64,000 bases of DNA from contig NZ_OCNH01000002.1 in assembly GCF_900230225.1 (NCBI RefSeq), forward strand, positions 249,844 through 313,843. Reading direction: 5' to 3'. The position numbers and the translations under genes were made by a program. Shown in pieces: positions 35,943 through 45,889 of the stretch (the stretch's first letter is position 1; each line of letters begins with the position of its first letter). Source of the stretch: Spirosoma fluviale (GTDB lineage: Bacteria > Bacteroidota > Bacteroidia > Cytophagales > Spirosomataceae). The notes beneath the pieces are model-generated. The model did no database searches, had not been told where the DNA came from, and saw only the letters and a program-made list of their open reading frames with translations.

Positions 35943-37229
35943 ATGGCAAACTCCGCTGAATTAACCGTCGATGGTAAAACGTATTCATTTCCAACCTTAG
36001 AGGGAACCGAACATGAAAAAGCCTTCGACATCTCGAACCTTCGTGATCAGACCGGCTACGTTACCTTAGATCGTGGTTATAAAAACACCGGTGCCACCAA
36101 AAGTGCCATCACATTTCTGGATGGTGAACTGGGCATTCTGCAATACCGAGGGTATTCTATTGAAGATCTAGCCGCTAAGGCCTCATTTCTGGAAGTTGCC
36201 TATCTGTTAATTTATGGTGAGCTGCCAACACAGGAGGAGTTCACCACTTTCGAAACGGCCATTCGGCGGCACACGCTGGTGAATGAGGACATGCGGAAAA
36301 TTTTTGATGGTTTTCCGGTTAAAGCGCACCCAATGGGCGTTCTGGCATCGCTGGTAAGCGCCATGAGTGCTTTCTATCCCGATCTGGAAAGTGGTAAGGA
36401 AGAAGACAAAACCGACTTACACATCATCCGGTTGCTGGCTAAACTGCCAACCATTGCGACCTGGTCATACAAACGGGCGCTGGGTCACCCAACCAACTAC
36501 CCCAAGAATACCCTCGACTACATCCCGAACTTCCTGAATATGATGTTCTCGCTGCCGGTCGAAGACTACAAAGTTGATCCGGTCGTTGCCGAAGCGCTGA
36601 ATGTTCTCCTTATCCTTCACGCCGACCACGAGCAAAACTGCTCCACATCGACGGTTCGTCTGGTAGGTTCATCGCAGGCGAATATCTATTCGTCTATTTC
36701 GGCCGGTATCAGTGCGTTGTGGGGGCCGTTGCACGGCGGTGCCAACCAGGAAGTAATTGAAATGCTCGAAAACATCAAAGCCGACGGTGGCGATGTGTCG
36801 AAGTATGTGGAAATGGCCAAAAATGCAAAAACAACGGGCTTCCGTTTGTTCGGATTTGGCCACCGCGTTTATAAAAACTTCGATCCTCGCGCCAAGATCA
36901 TCAAAAAAGCTGCCGACGATGTACTGGCTAAGCTAGGCGTAAACGACCCCGTGCTCGAAATCGCGAAAGGCCTGGAAGAAGCTGCCCTGAACGACGAGTA
37001 CTTCGTATCGCGCAAGCTGTACCCCAACGTCGATTTCTACTCGGGGATCATTTACCGGGCGCTGGGCATTCCAACGAACATGTTTACGGTGATGTTTGCC
37101 ATCGGTCGCTTGCCGGGCTGGATTGCTCAGTGGAAAGAAATGCGCGAAACGAAAGAGCCCATTGGCCGTCCGCGTCAAATATATACCGGCTCTACCCTGA
37201 GGGAGTTTGTCCCCCTGGAGAAGCGGTAA
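35943..37229 (+). CDS. gltA: Citrate synthase
   Basis: This 428-residue enzyme condenses oxaloacetate and acetyl-CoA at the entry to the TCA cycle. It is the long type found in Gram-negative bacteria. Active-site regions include LHADHEQNCSTSTVR, GPLHGGANQEVIEML (first catalytic His), FGHRVYKNFDPRAKI (second His) and NVDFYSGIIY (Asp). ATG 35943 (MANSAELTVDG) is preferred over the in-frame ATG at 35889, which would add an unusual Lys/Ser-rich leader. No other TCA gene adjoins it. Confidence 0.97.
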   Translation: MANSAELTVDGKTYSFPTLEGTEHEKAFDISNLRDQTGYVTLDRGYKNTGATKSAITFLDGELGILQYRGYSIEDLAAKASFLEVAYLLIYGELPTQEEFTTFETAIRRHTLVNEDMRKIFDGFPVKAHPMGVLASLVSAMSAFYPDLESGKEEDKTDLHIIRLLAKLPTIATWSYKRALGHPTNYPKNTLDYIPNFLNMMFSLPVEDYKVDPVVAEALNVLLILHADHEQNCSTSTVRLVGSSQANIYSSISAGISALWGPLHGGANQEVIEMLENIKADGGDVSKYVEMAKNAKTTGFRLFGFGHRVYKNFDPRAKIIKKAADDVLAKLGVNDPVLEIAKGLEEAALNDEYFVSRKLYPNVDFYSGIIYRALGIPTNMFTVMFAIGRLPGWIAQWKEMRETKEPIGRPRQIYTGSTLREFVPLEKR

Positions 37230-37243
37230 AGTTTTTTTAGTAT

Positions 37244-37328
37244 TGTAGTACCGACCGTCCCGGTCGGGTGTGAATGTAGCTGACTAATTTCGGCTACGTC
37301 ACTCCCGACCGGGACGGTCGGTACTACA
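37244..37328. repeat. REPIN-like palindrome pair, GTAGTACCGACC family (downstream copy)
   Basis: TGTAGTACCGACCGTCCCGG and its complement form the outer arms; each arm holds CCGACCG-TCC-CGGTCGG. The interior GTAGCTGA..TCGGCTAC adds a further stem. It ends three bases before the RAYT copy C stop codon. Confidence 0.95.
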
Positions 37329-37331
37329 CAC

Positions 37332-37976
37332 TTACGAAAATTCATCATACTCCGGCTTCAGGTACGTCCATTTCCAGCTTTTCCAATCACTACATAAATT
37401 AGCTTTGACTGGATTGCTCAATATGTATTTTACGATACGACGTAACTCGTCATTATCACGCACCAGACGGTCATAAGTTTCTTCTTCCCAGAATTCACCA
37501 TTTAGTTTTAATGCCTTATTTGCTTCATGTGCTGAAAAGCTCTTGATTGAGTGCATCAACTTTTTTAAGGTGTTACCCTTTCCAGCATCTGTACTTTCAG
37601 AAATGAGCGTAAAAACCGCATGAACATGATTAGGCATTATGCAATAGGCAATCAGGTCAATTCTATTGCCGTCCCAGAAATGTAAAGAATCTGCTATTAT
37701 CTGGGCTACGGCTGTGTTTGATAAGTAATCAGGACAGTAAGTACACAAATCCAGTAGTGCATCGAATTGGCCAAAGTACCTTCGATTCAGTTCATCATTA
37801 ACTGTGATTGAATACGCATCAGATTTTTGTAGGCGTTGTTTTTCAATTGAATACTCTTCCCGAAGTTGTTGCTTAATTAATACCGGAAGTGAGTTATGAA
37901 GCCAGTAAGTAACGAAGAACGTTCCAAATAGCGGCTGGATGTGAGGGAGTTTACGACGGTACACTTCGGAGTCCAT
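37332..37976 (-). CDS. REP-associated tyrosine transposase (IS200-like), copy C
   Basis: This 214-residue HUH/Y1 protein has histidines in IMPNHVHAVFTL and the catalytic Tyr in EEETYDRLVRDNDEL, followed by NPVKANLCSDWKSWKWTY. It is a clear paralogue of copy B (both share LPHIQPL..GTFFVT near the N-terminus) but has a different palindrome family on its flanks (37244-37328 and 38015-38099). Such genes are thought to be vertically kept and to mobilise REP sequences, not themselves. Confidence 0.94.
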   Translation of the reverse strand: MDSEVYRRKLPHIQPLFGTFFVTYWLHNSLPVLIKQQLREEYSIEKQRLQKSDAYSITVNDELNRRYFGQFDALLDLCTYCPDYLSNTAVAQIIADSLHFWDGNRIDLIAYCIMPNHVHAVFTLISESTDAGKGNTLKKLMHSIKSFSAHEANKALKLNGEFWEEETYDRLVRDNDELRRIVKYILSNPVKANLCSDWKSWKWTYLKPEYDEFS

Positions 37977-38014
37977 ATGTGTAGGACAGCCATCTTATGT
38001 TACTGTCACACTCT

Positions 38015-38099
38015 TGTAAAACCGACCGTCCCGGTCGAGTGTGAATGTAGCTGACTAGTTTCGGCTACCTCACACCCGACCGGGACGGTCGGTACTACA
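38015..38099. repeat. REPIN-like palindrome pair, GTAGTACCGACC family (upstream copy)
   Basis: Nearly identical to the copy at 37244-37328, including the interior GAATGTAGCTGACTA; its left foot reads TGTAAAACC instead of TGTAGTACC. It lies between RAYT copy C and the recA stop. Confidence 0.95.
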
Positions 38100-38110
38100 C
38101 CAAAAAACTA

Positions 38111-39205
38111 TTAATCGTCAATCTCACCTTCGTCGTTATCGGCGGTGGCGGCAAGGATAGGATCGAGGAGAGCATCCTGATCGTCGGCGATCTTCGCGCG
38201 GATCTTGCCTTCAATTTCGCCCATCAGTTCGGGGTTGTCGAGGAGCAGTTCCTTCACGGCATCGCGGCCCTGTGCCAGACGGCTGGTGCCGTACGAGAAC
38301 CAGGAACCCGATTTCTTCACGATTTCCATTTCAACGGCCAGATCGAGAATCTCACCGACTTTAGAAATGCCCTGCCCGTACATAATGTCGAATTCGACCA
38401 CTTTGAAAGGAGCGGCCAGTTTATTCTTGACGACCTTAACTTTGGTGCGGTTACCCACAACATTGTCTGCACCTTCTTTGATCTGCCCGATACGACGGAT
38501 GTCCAGACGAACCGATGCATAGAATTTCAGGGCGTTACCACCGGTGGTCGTTTCGGGGTTACCGAACATCACACCGATTTTTTCACGTAGCTGGTTGATA
38601 AAAATACAGCAGCAACCGGTTTTGTTGATGGTACCGGTCAATTTCCGTAATGCCTGCGACATCAGACGGGCCTGAAGCCCCATTTTGCTTTCGCCCATTT
38701 CGCCTTCGATCTCGGCTTTCGGTACAAGAGCAGCTACGGAGTCAATAACGATAATATCAATAGCACCGGAGCTGATGAGGTGTTCGGCGATCTCAAGCGC
38801 TTGCTCACCATTGTCAGGTTGCGAGATAAGCAGGTTTTTAACGTCGATACCCAGCTTTTCAGCGTAGGTGCGATCAAAAGCGTGTTCGGCATCAATGAAC
38901 GCTGCCAGCCCACCGGCTTTCTGTGCTTCGGCAATCGCGTGTAATGTCAGCGTTGTTTTACCTGATGATTCCGGTCCGTAGATTTCAACAACACGGCCAC
39001 GGGGTAATCCGCCAATGCCGAGGGCTAAATCCAGGCCCAGGGAGCCCGTTGAGATAACCGGAACGTCAACGACTTTGCTTTCGCTCAGGCGCATAACAGT
39101 GCCTTTACCAAAGGCTTTATCCAGTTTCTCGATGGTTGTTTGAAGGGCTTTTAGTTTACTGTCATTAGCAGATGCTGTGGCTTGCGCCGTATCTGATTTT
39201 GCCAT
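38111..39205 (-). CDS. recA: Recombinase A
   Basis: This 364-residue protein forms filaments on single-stranded DNA for homologous recombination and the SOS response. The Walker A motif is GPESSGKTT, Walker B is [12 protein letters not shown], and loop L2 reads [19 protein letters not shown]. The C-terminal tail is acidic (DNDEGEIDD). [15 protein letters not shown] at 39205 is the start; the frame is open 43 residues upstream without family similarity. The nearby recX at 25.6 kb is a likely partner. Confidence 0.98.
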   Translation of the reverse strand: MAKSDTAQATASANDSKLKALQTTIEKLDKAFGKGTVMRLSESKVVDVPVISTGSLGLDLALGIGGLPRGRVVEIYGPESSGKTTLTLHAIAEAQKAGGLAAFIDAEHAFDRTYAEKLGIDVKNLLISQPDNGEQALEIAEHLISSGAIDIIVIDSVAALVPKAEIEGEMGESKMGLQARLMSQALRKLTGTINKTGCCCIFINQLREKIGVMFGNPETTTGGNALKFYASVRLDIRRIGQIKEGADNVVGNRTKVKVVKNKLAAPFKVVEFDIMYGQGISKVGEILDLAVEMEIVKKSGSWFSYGTSRLAQGRDAVKELLLDNPELMGEIEGKIRAKIADDQDALLDPILAATADNDEGEIDD

Positions 39206-39323
39206 GTTAGGATGGTTGTTTAAACAGATAAAATTACCCAAAAACGGGCAGATTACCAAATGACTTTTGAAAATAGTTAAGGGGTTTTCAGGCTTCGTTT
39301 GTGCAAAATAATATAGCCTAAAA

Positions 39324-39365
39324 AAGCCTGTCAACTAACTCATTTTCAAGATAGTCGACAGGCTT
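39324..39365 (-). terminator. Intrinsic terminator of the membrane-anchored protein gene
   Basis: On the minus strand AAGCCTGTC and GACAGGCTT pair and are followed by a T run (an A run at 39319-39324 on the plus strand). Confidence 0.75.
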
Positions 39366-39381
39366 ATGGTAGTCAGTGTCT

Positions 39382-39888
39382 TTACCGTAGGGTGTCTGCC
39401 ATAACGGGTGGCTGGGCCGTTGCCGGCTGCTGATTCTGCGGCTGTGCCGGCTGGGGCTGAGCCGTCTGTGGCTGGCCTTGCTGATAGCCCGGATAAGCAG
39501 AGCCATCACCGTATGGACGCGCCGGTGGACCAACGATTTCTACGTCAGTAATGTAGTATTTCGTTTCGCCATTCCAGGGGAATTTCAGGATCTTCTCTTC
39601 GTAATGCAGCGTTACCCGCTGTCCCGTTTTGACGGCCTGGGTAACCTCAGCGGCTACCGCATCATCTTTTACCGAGAAATCAAAATACTGGGGAGTTAAG
39701 GAGCCCGTTTCGCCCGAGAAGCCGCCTACGTTCAACACGCCTTCATAGGTTTTAAACAGAAAACCCCGACGACTGAACTTAGAAACCGTTCCGGCACGTT
39801 CGCCATCACTATAACTCCAGCCGGTGAGCGCATAAAGCACACCGAAAATGACTAATAAGAACAATAGAAAATATAATAGACCTCGCAT
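39382..39888 (-). CDS. Membrane-anchored protein with a Pro/Gln-rich tail
   Basis: This 168-residue protein has one N-terminal membrane segment (LLYFLLFLLVIFGVLYALTG), a compact domain (about 25-125, with GTVSKFSRRGFLFKTYEG and ITDVEIVGP) and a low-complexity tail of Pro, Gln and Ala. I remember similar proteins as conserved but uncharacterised in Cytophagales. The function is unknown. It lies upstream of recA on the same strand, with a terminator between them. Confidence 0.75.
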   Translation of the reverse strand: MRGLLYFLLFLLVIFGVLYALTGWSYSDGERAGTVSKFSRRGFLFKTYEGVLNVGGFSGETGSLTPQYFDFSVKDDAVAAEVTQAVKTGQRVTLHYEEKILKFPWNGETKYYITDVEIVGPPARPYGDGSAYPGYQQGQPQTAQPQPAQPQNQQPATAQPPVMADTLR

Positions 39889-40114
39889 GGGTATGGTTTG
39901 TTTAGTGGCGAATGATCAGCTCACAAATAGACAACATTTTCTGGTAACTTCTGTTTCAGGACTCTATTGACCATGAATTATTGATTAAGTAACACAGCAA
40001 TCGCTATCCTTTTTCTAAAGTTTTGCCCTGTATTTCGTTACTTTGTGGCTGGTTAGTCAACCAGCCTAATAGCTTGGTAGTCAAACCCGATAAACCGGTA
40101 CGCCGGAACGATAG

Positions 40115-41431
<1,317 letters not shown>

Positions 41432-41435
41432 CAGA

Positions 41436-41546
41436 GGGCATGAGGTAGAGGGTTCGGGGCAAAGGTTAAATTATCCCTTGCCCCGAGCTCTCTGCCCCAA
41501 ACCCTCTGCCCCAAACCCTCTGCCCCAAACCCTTTGCCTCATGCTC
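41436..41546. repeat. Intergenic hairpin of CCCTCTGCCCCAAA words between eno and divIC-like
   Basis: GCATGAGG (41438-41445) pairs with CCTCATGC (41537-41544). The right arm holds three tandem copies of CCCTCTGCCCCAAA, while the left has one complementary unit. The start codon of the next gene (41541-41543) lies in the right arm. Confidence 0.85.
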
Positions 41547-41852
41547 AATCGTCTTCTCCGCTTCGTTCGCAATTTTTACGTCGCTACCGGCCTGGGGTTG
41601 TTGGTGTGGATGACTTTTTTCGACGCGAACGACTTGCAAACACAGATTCGCAACTGGTGGCAACTTCAAAAGCTCGACGGTGATGCCGCTTATTATCAGG
41701 ATAAAATCAAAGCCGTACAAACCGAACGGCGGGAGGTGCTCGGCAATGACCGTCTCCGCGAGAAGTTTGCCCGCGAAAAATACCTGATGAAAAAGCCGGG
41801 CGAAGATGTATTCGTCATTGTCGACGAACAGAATGAACAGTTGGAAAAATAG
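41541..41852 (+). CDS. FtsB/DivIC-like septum protein
   Basis: This 103-residue protein has a short cytoplasmic head, one membrane segment (about 13-28, YVATGLGLLVWMTFF) and a periplasmic coiled coil (about 30-75, QTQIRNWWQLQKLDGDAAYY). It ends with the family-like region REKFAREKYLMKKPGEDVFVI. It should join the divisome with FtsL/FtsQ. The start codon is inside the preceding hairpin; the open frame runs further upstream only through repeat sequence. Confidence 0.88.
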   Translation: MLNRLLRFVRNFYVATGLGLLVWMTFFDANDLQTQIRNWWQLQKLDGDAAYYQDKIKAVQTERREVLGNDRLREKFAREKYLMKKPGEDVFVIVDEQNEQLEK

Positions 41853-41933
41853 CATAGGGCTTGGGGCGCGGGGCAAAGGATTAACGATTGCTCCATGCCC
41901 TTCACCCCATGCTCCATGCCCTTAGCCCTATGC
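41852..41933. repeat. Intergenic hairpin between divIC-like and phosphatase genes
   Basis: GCATAGGGC (41852-41860) pairs with GCCCTATGC (41925-41933). The right side holds repeated CCATGCCCTT words. The outer stem includes the last base of one gene's stop codon and the ATG of the next. Confidence 0.85.
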
Positions 41934-42436
41934 TAAACGTTCTCTTCGTTTGTTACGGCAACATCTGCCGGTCGCCGGTGGCGGAGGGGGTGTTTCGGAT
42001 GCTGGTTGCCGAGGCCGGGCTGGCTGAACAGATTCAGACCGATTCGGCCGGAACCGCTTCGTTTCATATTGGTCAGTTACCCGACCGCCGTACCCGCGAA
42101 AACGCCCTCGAACACGGCCTGACGCTCACCCACCGCGCCCGACGGCTGATTGGCGAAGATCTGGCCTTATTCGATTACTTCGTGGCCATGGATGAAATGA
42201 ACCTGGAAGCCATCGAAAAGCTGAATTACCGGAGCACAGGCCTTCATACGGCCGATACCATTTTCTTACTCCGCGAGTTCGACCCGGACGTAAACGACCA
42301 GCCGAATGTGCCAGACCCCTATTACGAAGGGCCGGAGGTATTTGAAGAGGTCTACCAGATTACCCTCCGATGCTGTCGTCAGCTACTTACATACCTTATC
42401 AATGAGCGAATGAGTGAATTAAAAATGAGTGAATAA
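41930..42436 (+). CDS. Low-molecular-weight protein tyrosine phosphatase
   Basis: This 168-residue cytoplasmic phosphatase has the CX5R loop VCYGNICRSP (nucleophile Cys8, Arg14) and the general-acid motif PDPYYEG near residue 130. It may act on tyrosine kinases of polysaccharide export or on other phosphoproteins. MLNVLFVCYGN at 41930 is the start; the upstream frame is hairpin sequence. The last 11 residues (NERMSELKMSE) are encoded by an arm of the next hairpin, and the enzyme fold should end before them. Confidence 0.92.
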   Translation: MLNVLFVCYGNICRSPVAEGVFRMLVAEAGLAEQIQTDSAGTASFHIGQLPDRRTRENALEHGLTLTHRARRLIGEDLALFDYFVAMDEMNLEAIEKLNYRSTGLHTADTIFLLREFDPDVNDQPNVPDPYYEGPEVFEEVYQITLRCCRQLLTYLINERMSELKMSE

Positions 42437-42482
42437 GCACCCTGGCTCTTTCGTTCATTCTTAATTCACTCATTCGCTCATT
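42401..42482. repeat. Hairpin of AATGAGTG words overlapping the phosphatase 3' end
   Basis: AATGAGCGAATGAGTGAATT at 42401 pairs with AATTCACTCATTCGCTCATT ending at 42482, around a tip of about 24 bases. The left arm is coding. Confidence 0.9.
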
Positions 42483-42496
42483 CACTAATTGAACTT

Positions 42497-44074
42497 ATGG
42501 ACAAAAAAGTAATTCTCATCATTCTCGACGGTTGGGGTATTCCGCTAAAACCCGAAGTATCGGCTATTGAAGCCGCCAATACGCCGTTTATGAAGTCGCT
42601 TTACCCAATCTATCCTCATAGTACGCTGGAAGCATCCGGATTAGCGGTTGGGCTTCCCCCCGGTCAGATGGGCAACTCCGAAGTGGGGCACATGAATCTG
42701 GGCGCGGGCCGGGTCGTTTATCAGGATCTGGTAAAAGTCAATAAAGCCGTTGAAGAACATACGCTCGATACCGAGCCCGTGCTGGTCAATGCGCTGAACT
42801 ATGCCAAAACCAACGGTAAAAAAGTACATTTCATCGGTCTGGTGTCCGATGGGGGCGTTCATGCCCATATCGAACATGTAAAAGGGTTACTTTCCATTGC
42901 GCAGAGCCACGGTCTGACCGACGTATTTGTTCATGCCTTTACCGATGGCCGCGATACCGATCCGAAAGGTGGCATTGGTTATCTGACCGATTTACAGGCG
43001 CATATGGCCGTATCGACCGGACAGATTGCAACGGTCATTGGACGCTATTACGCCATGGACCGCGACAATCGCTGGGAGCGGGTAAAGATCGCTTACGACG
43101 GTATGGTGAAAGGTGAGGGCACAAAAGTGGCCGCTAATGACATCGCAGCATCGTTGCAGGCGTCGTACGATGCGGGCGTGACGGATGAGTTTATCAAGCC
43201 GCTTATTGTGTCTAATGCCGATGGCTCGCCGGTGGCTTTGATTCAAGATGGCGATGTGGTGCTGTGCTTCAACTTCCGCACCGACCGGGGCCGCGAAATC
43301 ACACAGGCCTTGACGCAGAAGGATTTTCCGGAACAGGACATGAAAAAACTGTCGCTGGAATACATTACGATGACGAATTACGACAGCGAGTTCGAGAACG
43401 TAAGCGTCATTTTCGATAAAGACAACCTGCAAAACACAATCGGTGAAGTCATTGCCGGAGCTGGTCGGAAGCAGATTCGTATTGCCGAAACCGAGAAGTA
43501 CCCGCACGTTACGTTCTTCTTCTCCGGTGGTCGCGAAGAGCCGTTTGCCGGAGAGAAACGTTTGCTGTGCCCTTCGCCGAAAGAAATGGTGGTGCGCGAT
43601 GCAAACGGCGTAGAAACAACGATTCCGGTGAAGACGTACGATCAAAAGCCGGAAATGGCCGCTTACGATATTCGTGACGCCATTATTCCCGAGTTGGAAA
43701 GCGAAGAGCCGGACTTCATCTGCCTGAACTTCGCTAATACCGACATGGTAGGCCACACGGGCGTATTTGAAGCGGTGAAAATCGCTGCCGAAACTGCCGA
43801 TGCCTGTGCCCAGGCCGTAACCGAAGCGGCTCTTGCCCACGGCTATACGACAATCATCATCGCTGACCACGGTAATGCCGAGTTCATGACAAATGATGAC
43901 GGCACACCCAATACAGCTCACACAACGAACCTGGTGCCGTGTATTCTGATCGACAAAGACTACCACCCGTCGCTAAAGAATGGCAAACTAGCCGATATTG
44001 CCCCGACAATTCTGGAACTAATGGGCATCCCGCAACCCGCCGAAATGGGTGGTGTGAGCTTGATTTCAAAGTAG
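42497..44074 (+). CDS. gpmI: 2,3-bisphosphoglycerate-independent phosphoglycerate mutase
   Basis: This 525-residue, manganese-dependent enzyme interconverts 3- and 2-phosphoglycerate. It shows the metal motif ILDGWG, catalytic Ser61 in GNSEVGHMNLGAG, SDGGVHAHIEH, FTDGRDTDPK and the C-terminal NTDMVGHTG and ADHGNAEFM. The next glycolytic enzyme, enolase, is encoded just upstream. The TAG stop is part of a GTAGTACC palindrome, with a terminator right behind it. Confidence 0.98.
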   Translation: MDKKVILIILDGWGIPLKPEVSAIEAANTPFMKSLYPIYPHSTLEASGLAVGLPPGQMGNSEVGHMNLGAGRVVYQDLVKVNKAVEEHTLDTEPVLVNALNYAKTNGKKVHFIGLVSDGGVHAHIEHVKGLLSIAQSHGLTDVFVHAFTDGRDTDPKGGIGYLTDLQAHMAVSTGQIATVIGRYYAMDRDNRWERVKIAYDGMVKGEGTKVAANDIAASLQASYDAGVTDEFIKPLIVSNADGSPVALIQDGDVVLCFNFRTDRGREITQALTQKDFPEQDMKKLSLEYITMTNYDSEFENVSVIFDKDNLQNTIGEVIAGAGRKQIRIAETEKYPHVTFFFSGGREEPFAGEKRLLCPSPKEMVVRDANGVETTIPVKTYDQKPEMAAYDIRDAIIPELESEEPDFICLNFANTDMVGHTGVFEAVKIAAETADACAQAVTEAALAHGYTTIIIADHGNAEFMTNDDGTPNTAHTTNLVPCILIDKDYHPSLKNGKLADIAPTILELMGIPQPAEMGGVSLISK

Positions 44075-44099
44075 TACCGACCGGGATGGTCGGTACTAC
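44071..44099. repeat. Single REP palindrome, GTAGTACCGACC family
   Basis: GTAGTACCGACC-GGGAT-GGTCGGTACTAC forms a perfect 12-base-pair hairpin. It starts one base before the gpmI stop codon and lies about 6 kb from the matching transposase. Confidence 0.95.
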
Positions 44100-44137
44100 A
44101 AAAAAGGCCGCTCCGAATGTCGGGGCGGCCTTTTTTG
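44100..44137. terminator. Bidirectional terminator between gpmI and sucB
   Basis: AAGGCCGCTCCGA pairs with TCGGGGCGGCCTT and is flanked by A and T runs on both sides. Confidence 0.9.
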
Positions 44138-44153
44138 TAAGAAACCTTATTGA

Positions 44154-45791
44154 TTACATATCGAATAAAATCCGGGTTGGGTCTTCCAGAATTTGTTTTA
44201 CACGAACCAGGAAGCTAACCGATTCTTTACCGTCGATGATCCGGTGGTCGTACGAAAGGGCTACGTACATGATCGGCCGGATAACAATCTCACCGTTGAC
44301 GACTACGGCACGCTCAACGATGTTGTGCATACCCAGAATAGCCGACTGTGGTGCGTTGATAATGGGTGTCGACAGCATCGACCCGAACGTGCCACCATTA
44401 GTAATGGTGAACGTACCACCGGTCATTTGCTCGATGGTCAGTTTGTTTTCACGCGCCAGACCCGCCAAACGAACGACTTCTTTCTCGATTTGAGCGAAAC
44501 TCAACTGATCGGCATTCCGGATAACGGGAACAACCAGACCCCGATCTGACGAAACCGCGATTGAAATATCACAGAAATCGTTGAATACCATCTGATCACC
44601 GTCGATCTGGGCGTTTACTGCCGGGAAATCCTTCAGGGCGATACAAACGGCTTTGGTGAAGAACGACATGAAGCCAAGACCCACGCCGTTTTTCTCCTTG
44701 AATTTATCTTTGAATTTATTCCGCAGATCCATGATCGGCTTCATGTCCACCTCGTTGAAGGTAGTCAGCATAGCCGTTTCATTCTTGACAGCCACTAACC
44801 GGCGGGCAATTGTCCGACGGAGGGAAGTCATTTTTTCGCGACGCTGGTTACGGCTACCCGGTACACTTGGAGCCGCCGGAGCGGGTGCCGGAGCCGCTGG
44901 TTTAGCCGCTGCTGGCTGAGGAGCGGGTGCTGGAGTTGGTGCCGGAGCGGGTGATGCTTTCATGGCATCGTCTTTTGTAATACGTCCGCCAACGCCGGTA
45001 CCCTGAACCTGTTGAGCGTTAACGCCTTTCTCGTCCAGAATTTTAGCAGCTGCGGGCGATGGATAATTCGCGGCATAGCTGGTGCCATTCTGACCGTTAC
45101 CCGATGTGTCGGCAGCGGGGGCACTAGCAGCAGGTTGTGGCGCAGGGGCAGCGGCCGGAGCAGCAGACGCACCTACTTCTATTTTGGCGATCAACGCACC
45201 AATGGGCAGCGTTTCTCCAGCTTGAGCAACGATGCGGAGTATACCGGCCGCTTCGGCGGGGAGTTCAAACGTTGCCTTGTCTGATTCGAGTTCGCACAGA
45301 ACTTCATCAAGGGCCACCTGATCACCGTCTTTTTTGCTCCAGGAGGCAATGGTCACTTCCGTAACGGATTCGCCCACGGCCGGAACTTTCATTTCGATGA
45401 CGCTCGCTGCAGCCGCCGGAGTGGCTACGGCCGCTTGTGCCGGTTCCGCTACCGATTGCATAGCCGGAGCAGGCTGGGGGGCGGGTGCTGATGGCGCTGG
45501 AGCTGGAGTTTCAGCTTTTGCGGGCTCCGCAGCGGGTGCGGGTGCCGGAGCACTGCCATCACCGTCAATGGTACAAATGCTGGCTCCAATGGGCAATACA
45601 TCGCCTTCCTGCGCCAGAATATGCAGAACACCGTCGGCTTCGGCAGTGAGTTCAAACGTGGCCTTGTCGGAGTCGAGTCCGCAAAGTACATCGTCCATTT
45701 TTACGTGGTCACCTTCTTTTTTGTACCAGGTACCAACAGTTACTTCGGTAATGGATTCCCCCACGGGTGGGATTTTCATGTCAACGGCCAT
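44154..45791 (-). CDS. sucB: Dihydrolipoyllysine succinyltransferase (2-oxoglutarate dehydrogenase E2)
   Basis: This 545-residue E2 has two lipoyl domains (lipoyl lysines in [10 protein letters not shown] and [10 protein letters not shown]), Ala/Pro-rich linkers, a peripheral subunit-binding domain ([26 protein letters not shown]) and a C-terminal acyltransferase domain with the catalytic SYDHRIIDG. Two lipoyl domains are usual in this phylum. It follows sucA on the same strand across an 98-base gap that holds a hairpin. The sucA partner argues for 2-oxoglutarate rather than pyruvate. Confidence 0.96.
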   Translation of the reverse strand: MAVDMKIPPVGESITEVTVGTWYKKEGDHVKMDDVLCGLDSDKATFELTAEADGVLHILAQEGDVLPIGASICTIDGDGSAPAPAPAAEPAKAETPAPAPSAPAPQPAPAMQSVAEPAQAAVATPAAAASVIEMKVPAVGESVTEVTIASWSKKDGDQVALDEVLCELESDKATFELPAEAAGILRIVAQAGETLPIGALIAKIEVGASAAPAAAPAPQPAASAPAADTSGNGQNGTSYAANYPSPAAAKILDEKGVNAQQVQGTGVGGRITKDDAMKASPAPAPTPAPAPQPAAAKPAAPAPAPAAPSVPGSRNQRREKMTSLRRTIARRLVAVKNETAMLTTFNEVDMKPIMDLRNKFKDKFKEKNGVGLGFMSFFTKAVCIALKDFPAVNAQIDGDQMVFNDFCDISIAVSSDRGLVVPVIRNADQLSFAQIEKEVVRLAGLARENKLTIEQMTGGTFTITNGGTFGSMLSTPIINAPQSAILGMHNIVERAVVVNGEIVIRPIMYVALSYDHRIIDGKESVSFLVRVKQILEDPTRILFDM

Positions 45792-45797
45792 ATACTT

Positions 45798-45885
45798 AGT
45801 TGTAAGTGAGCAAGTTGTACGTGCTAAGTTTATAAGGGTTATGCGATAGCAATACTTACAAACTTAGCACGTACAACTTACAACT
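45798..45885. repeat. Intergenic hairpin of AAGTTGTAAG words between sucA and sucB
   Basis: AGTTGTAAG..AGTTGTACGTGCTAAGTTT pairs with AAACTTAGCACGTACAACTT..ACAACT; only a six-base insertion and one mismatch break the stem. It fills the gap between the two genes. Confidence 0.88.
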
Positions 45886-45889
45886 GTTT

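Noticed and set aside
29390..38099. A composite transposon or integrated island spanning the three RAYT loci
   Set aside because: Core genes uvrA, gltA and recA lie between them, there are no long flanking direct repeats, and RAYTs are not known to carry cargo.
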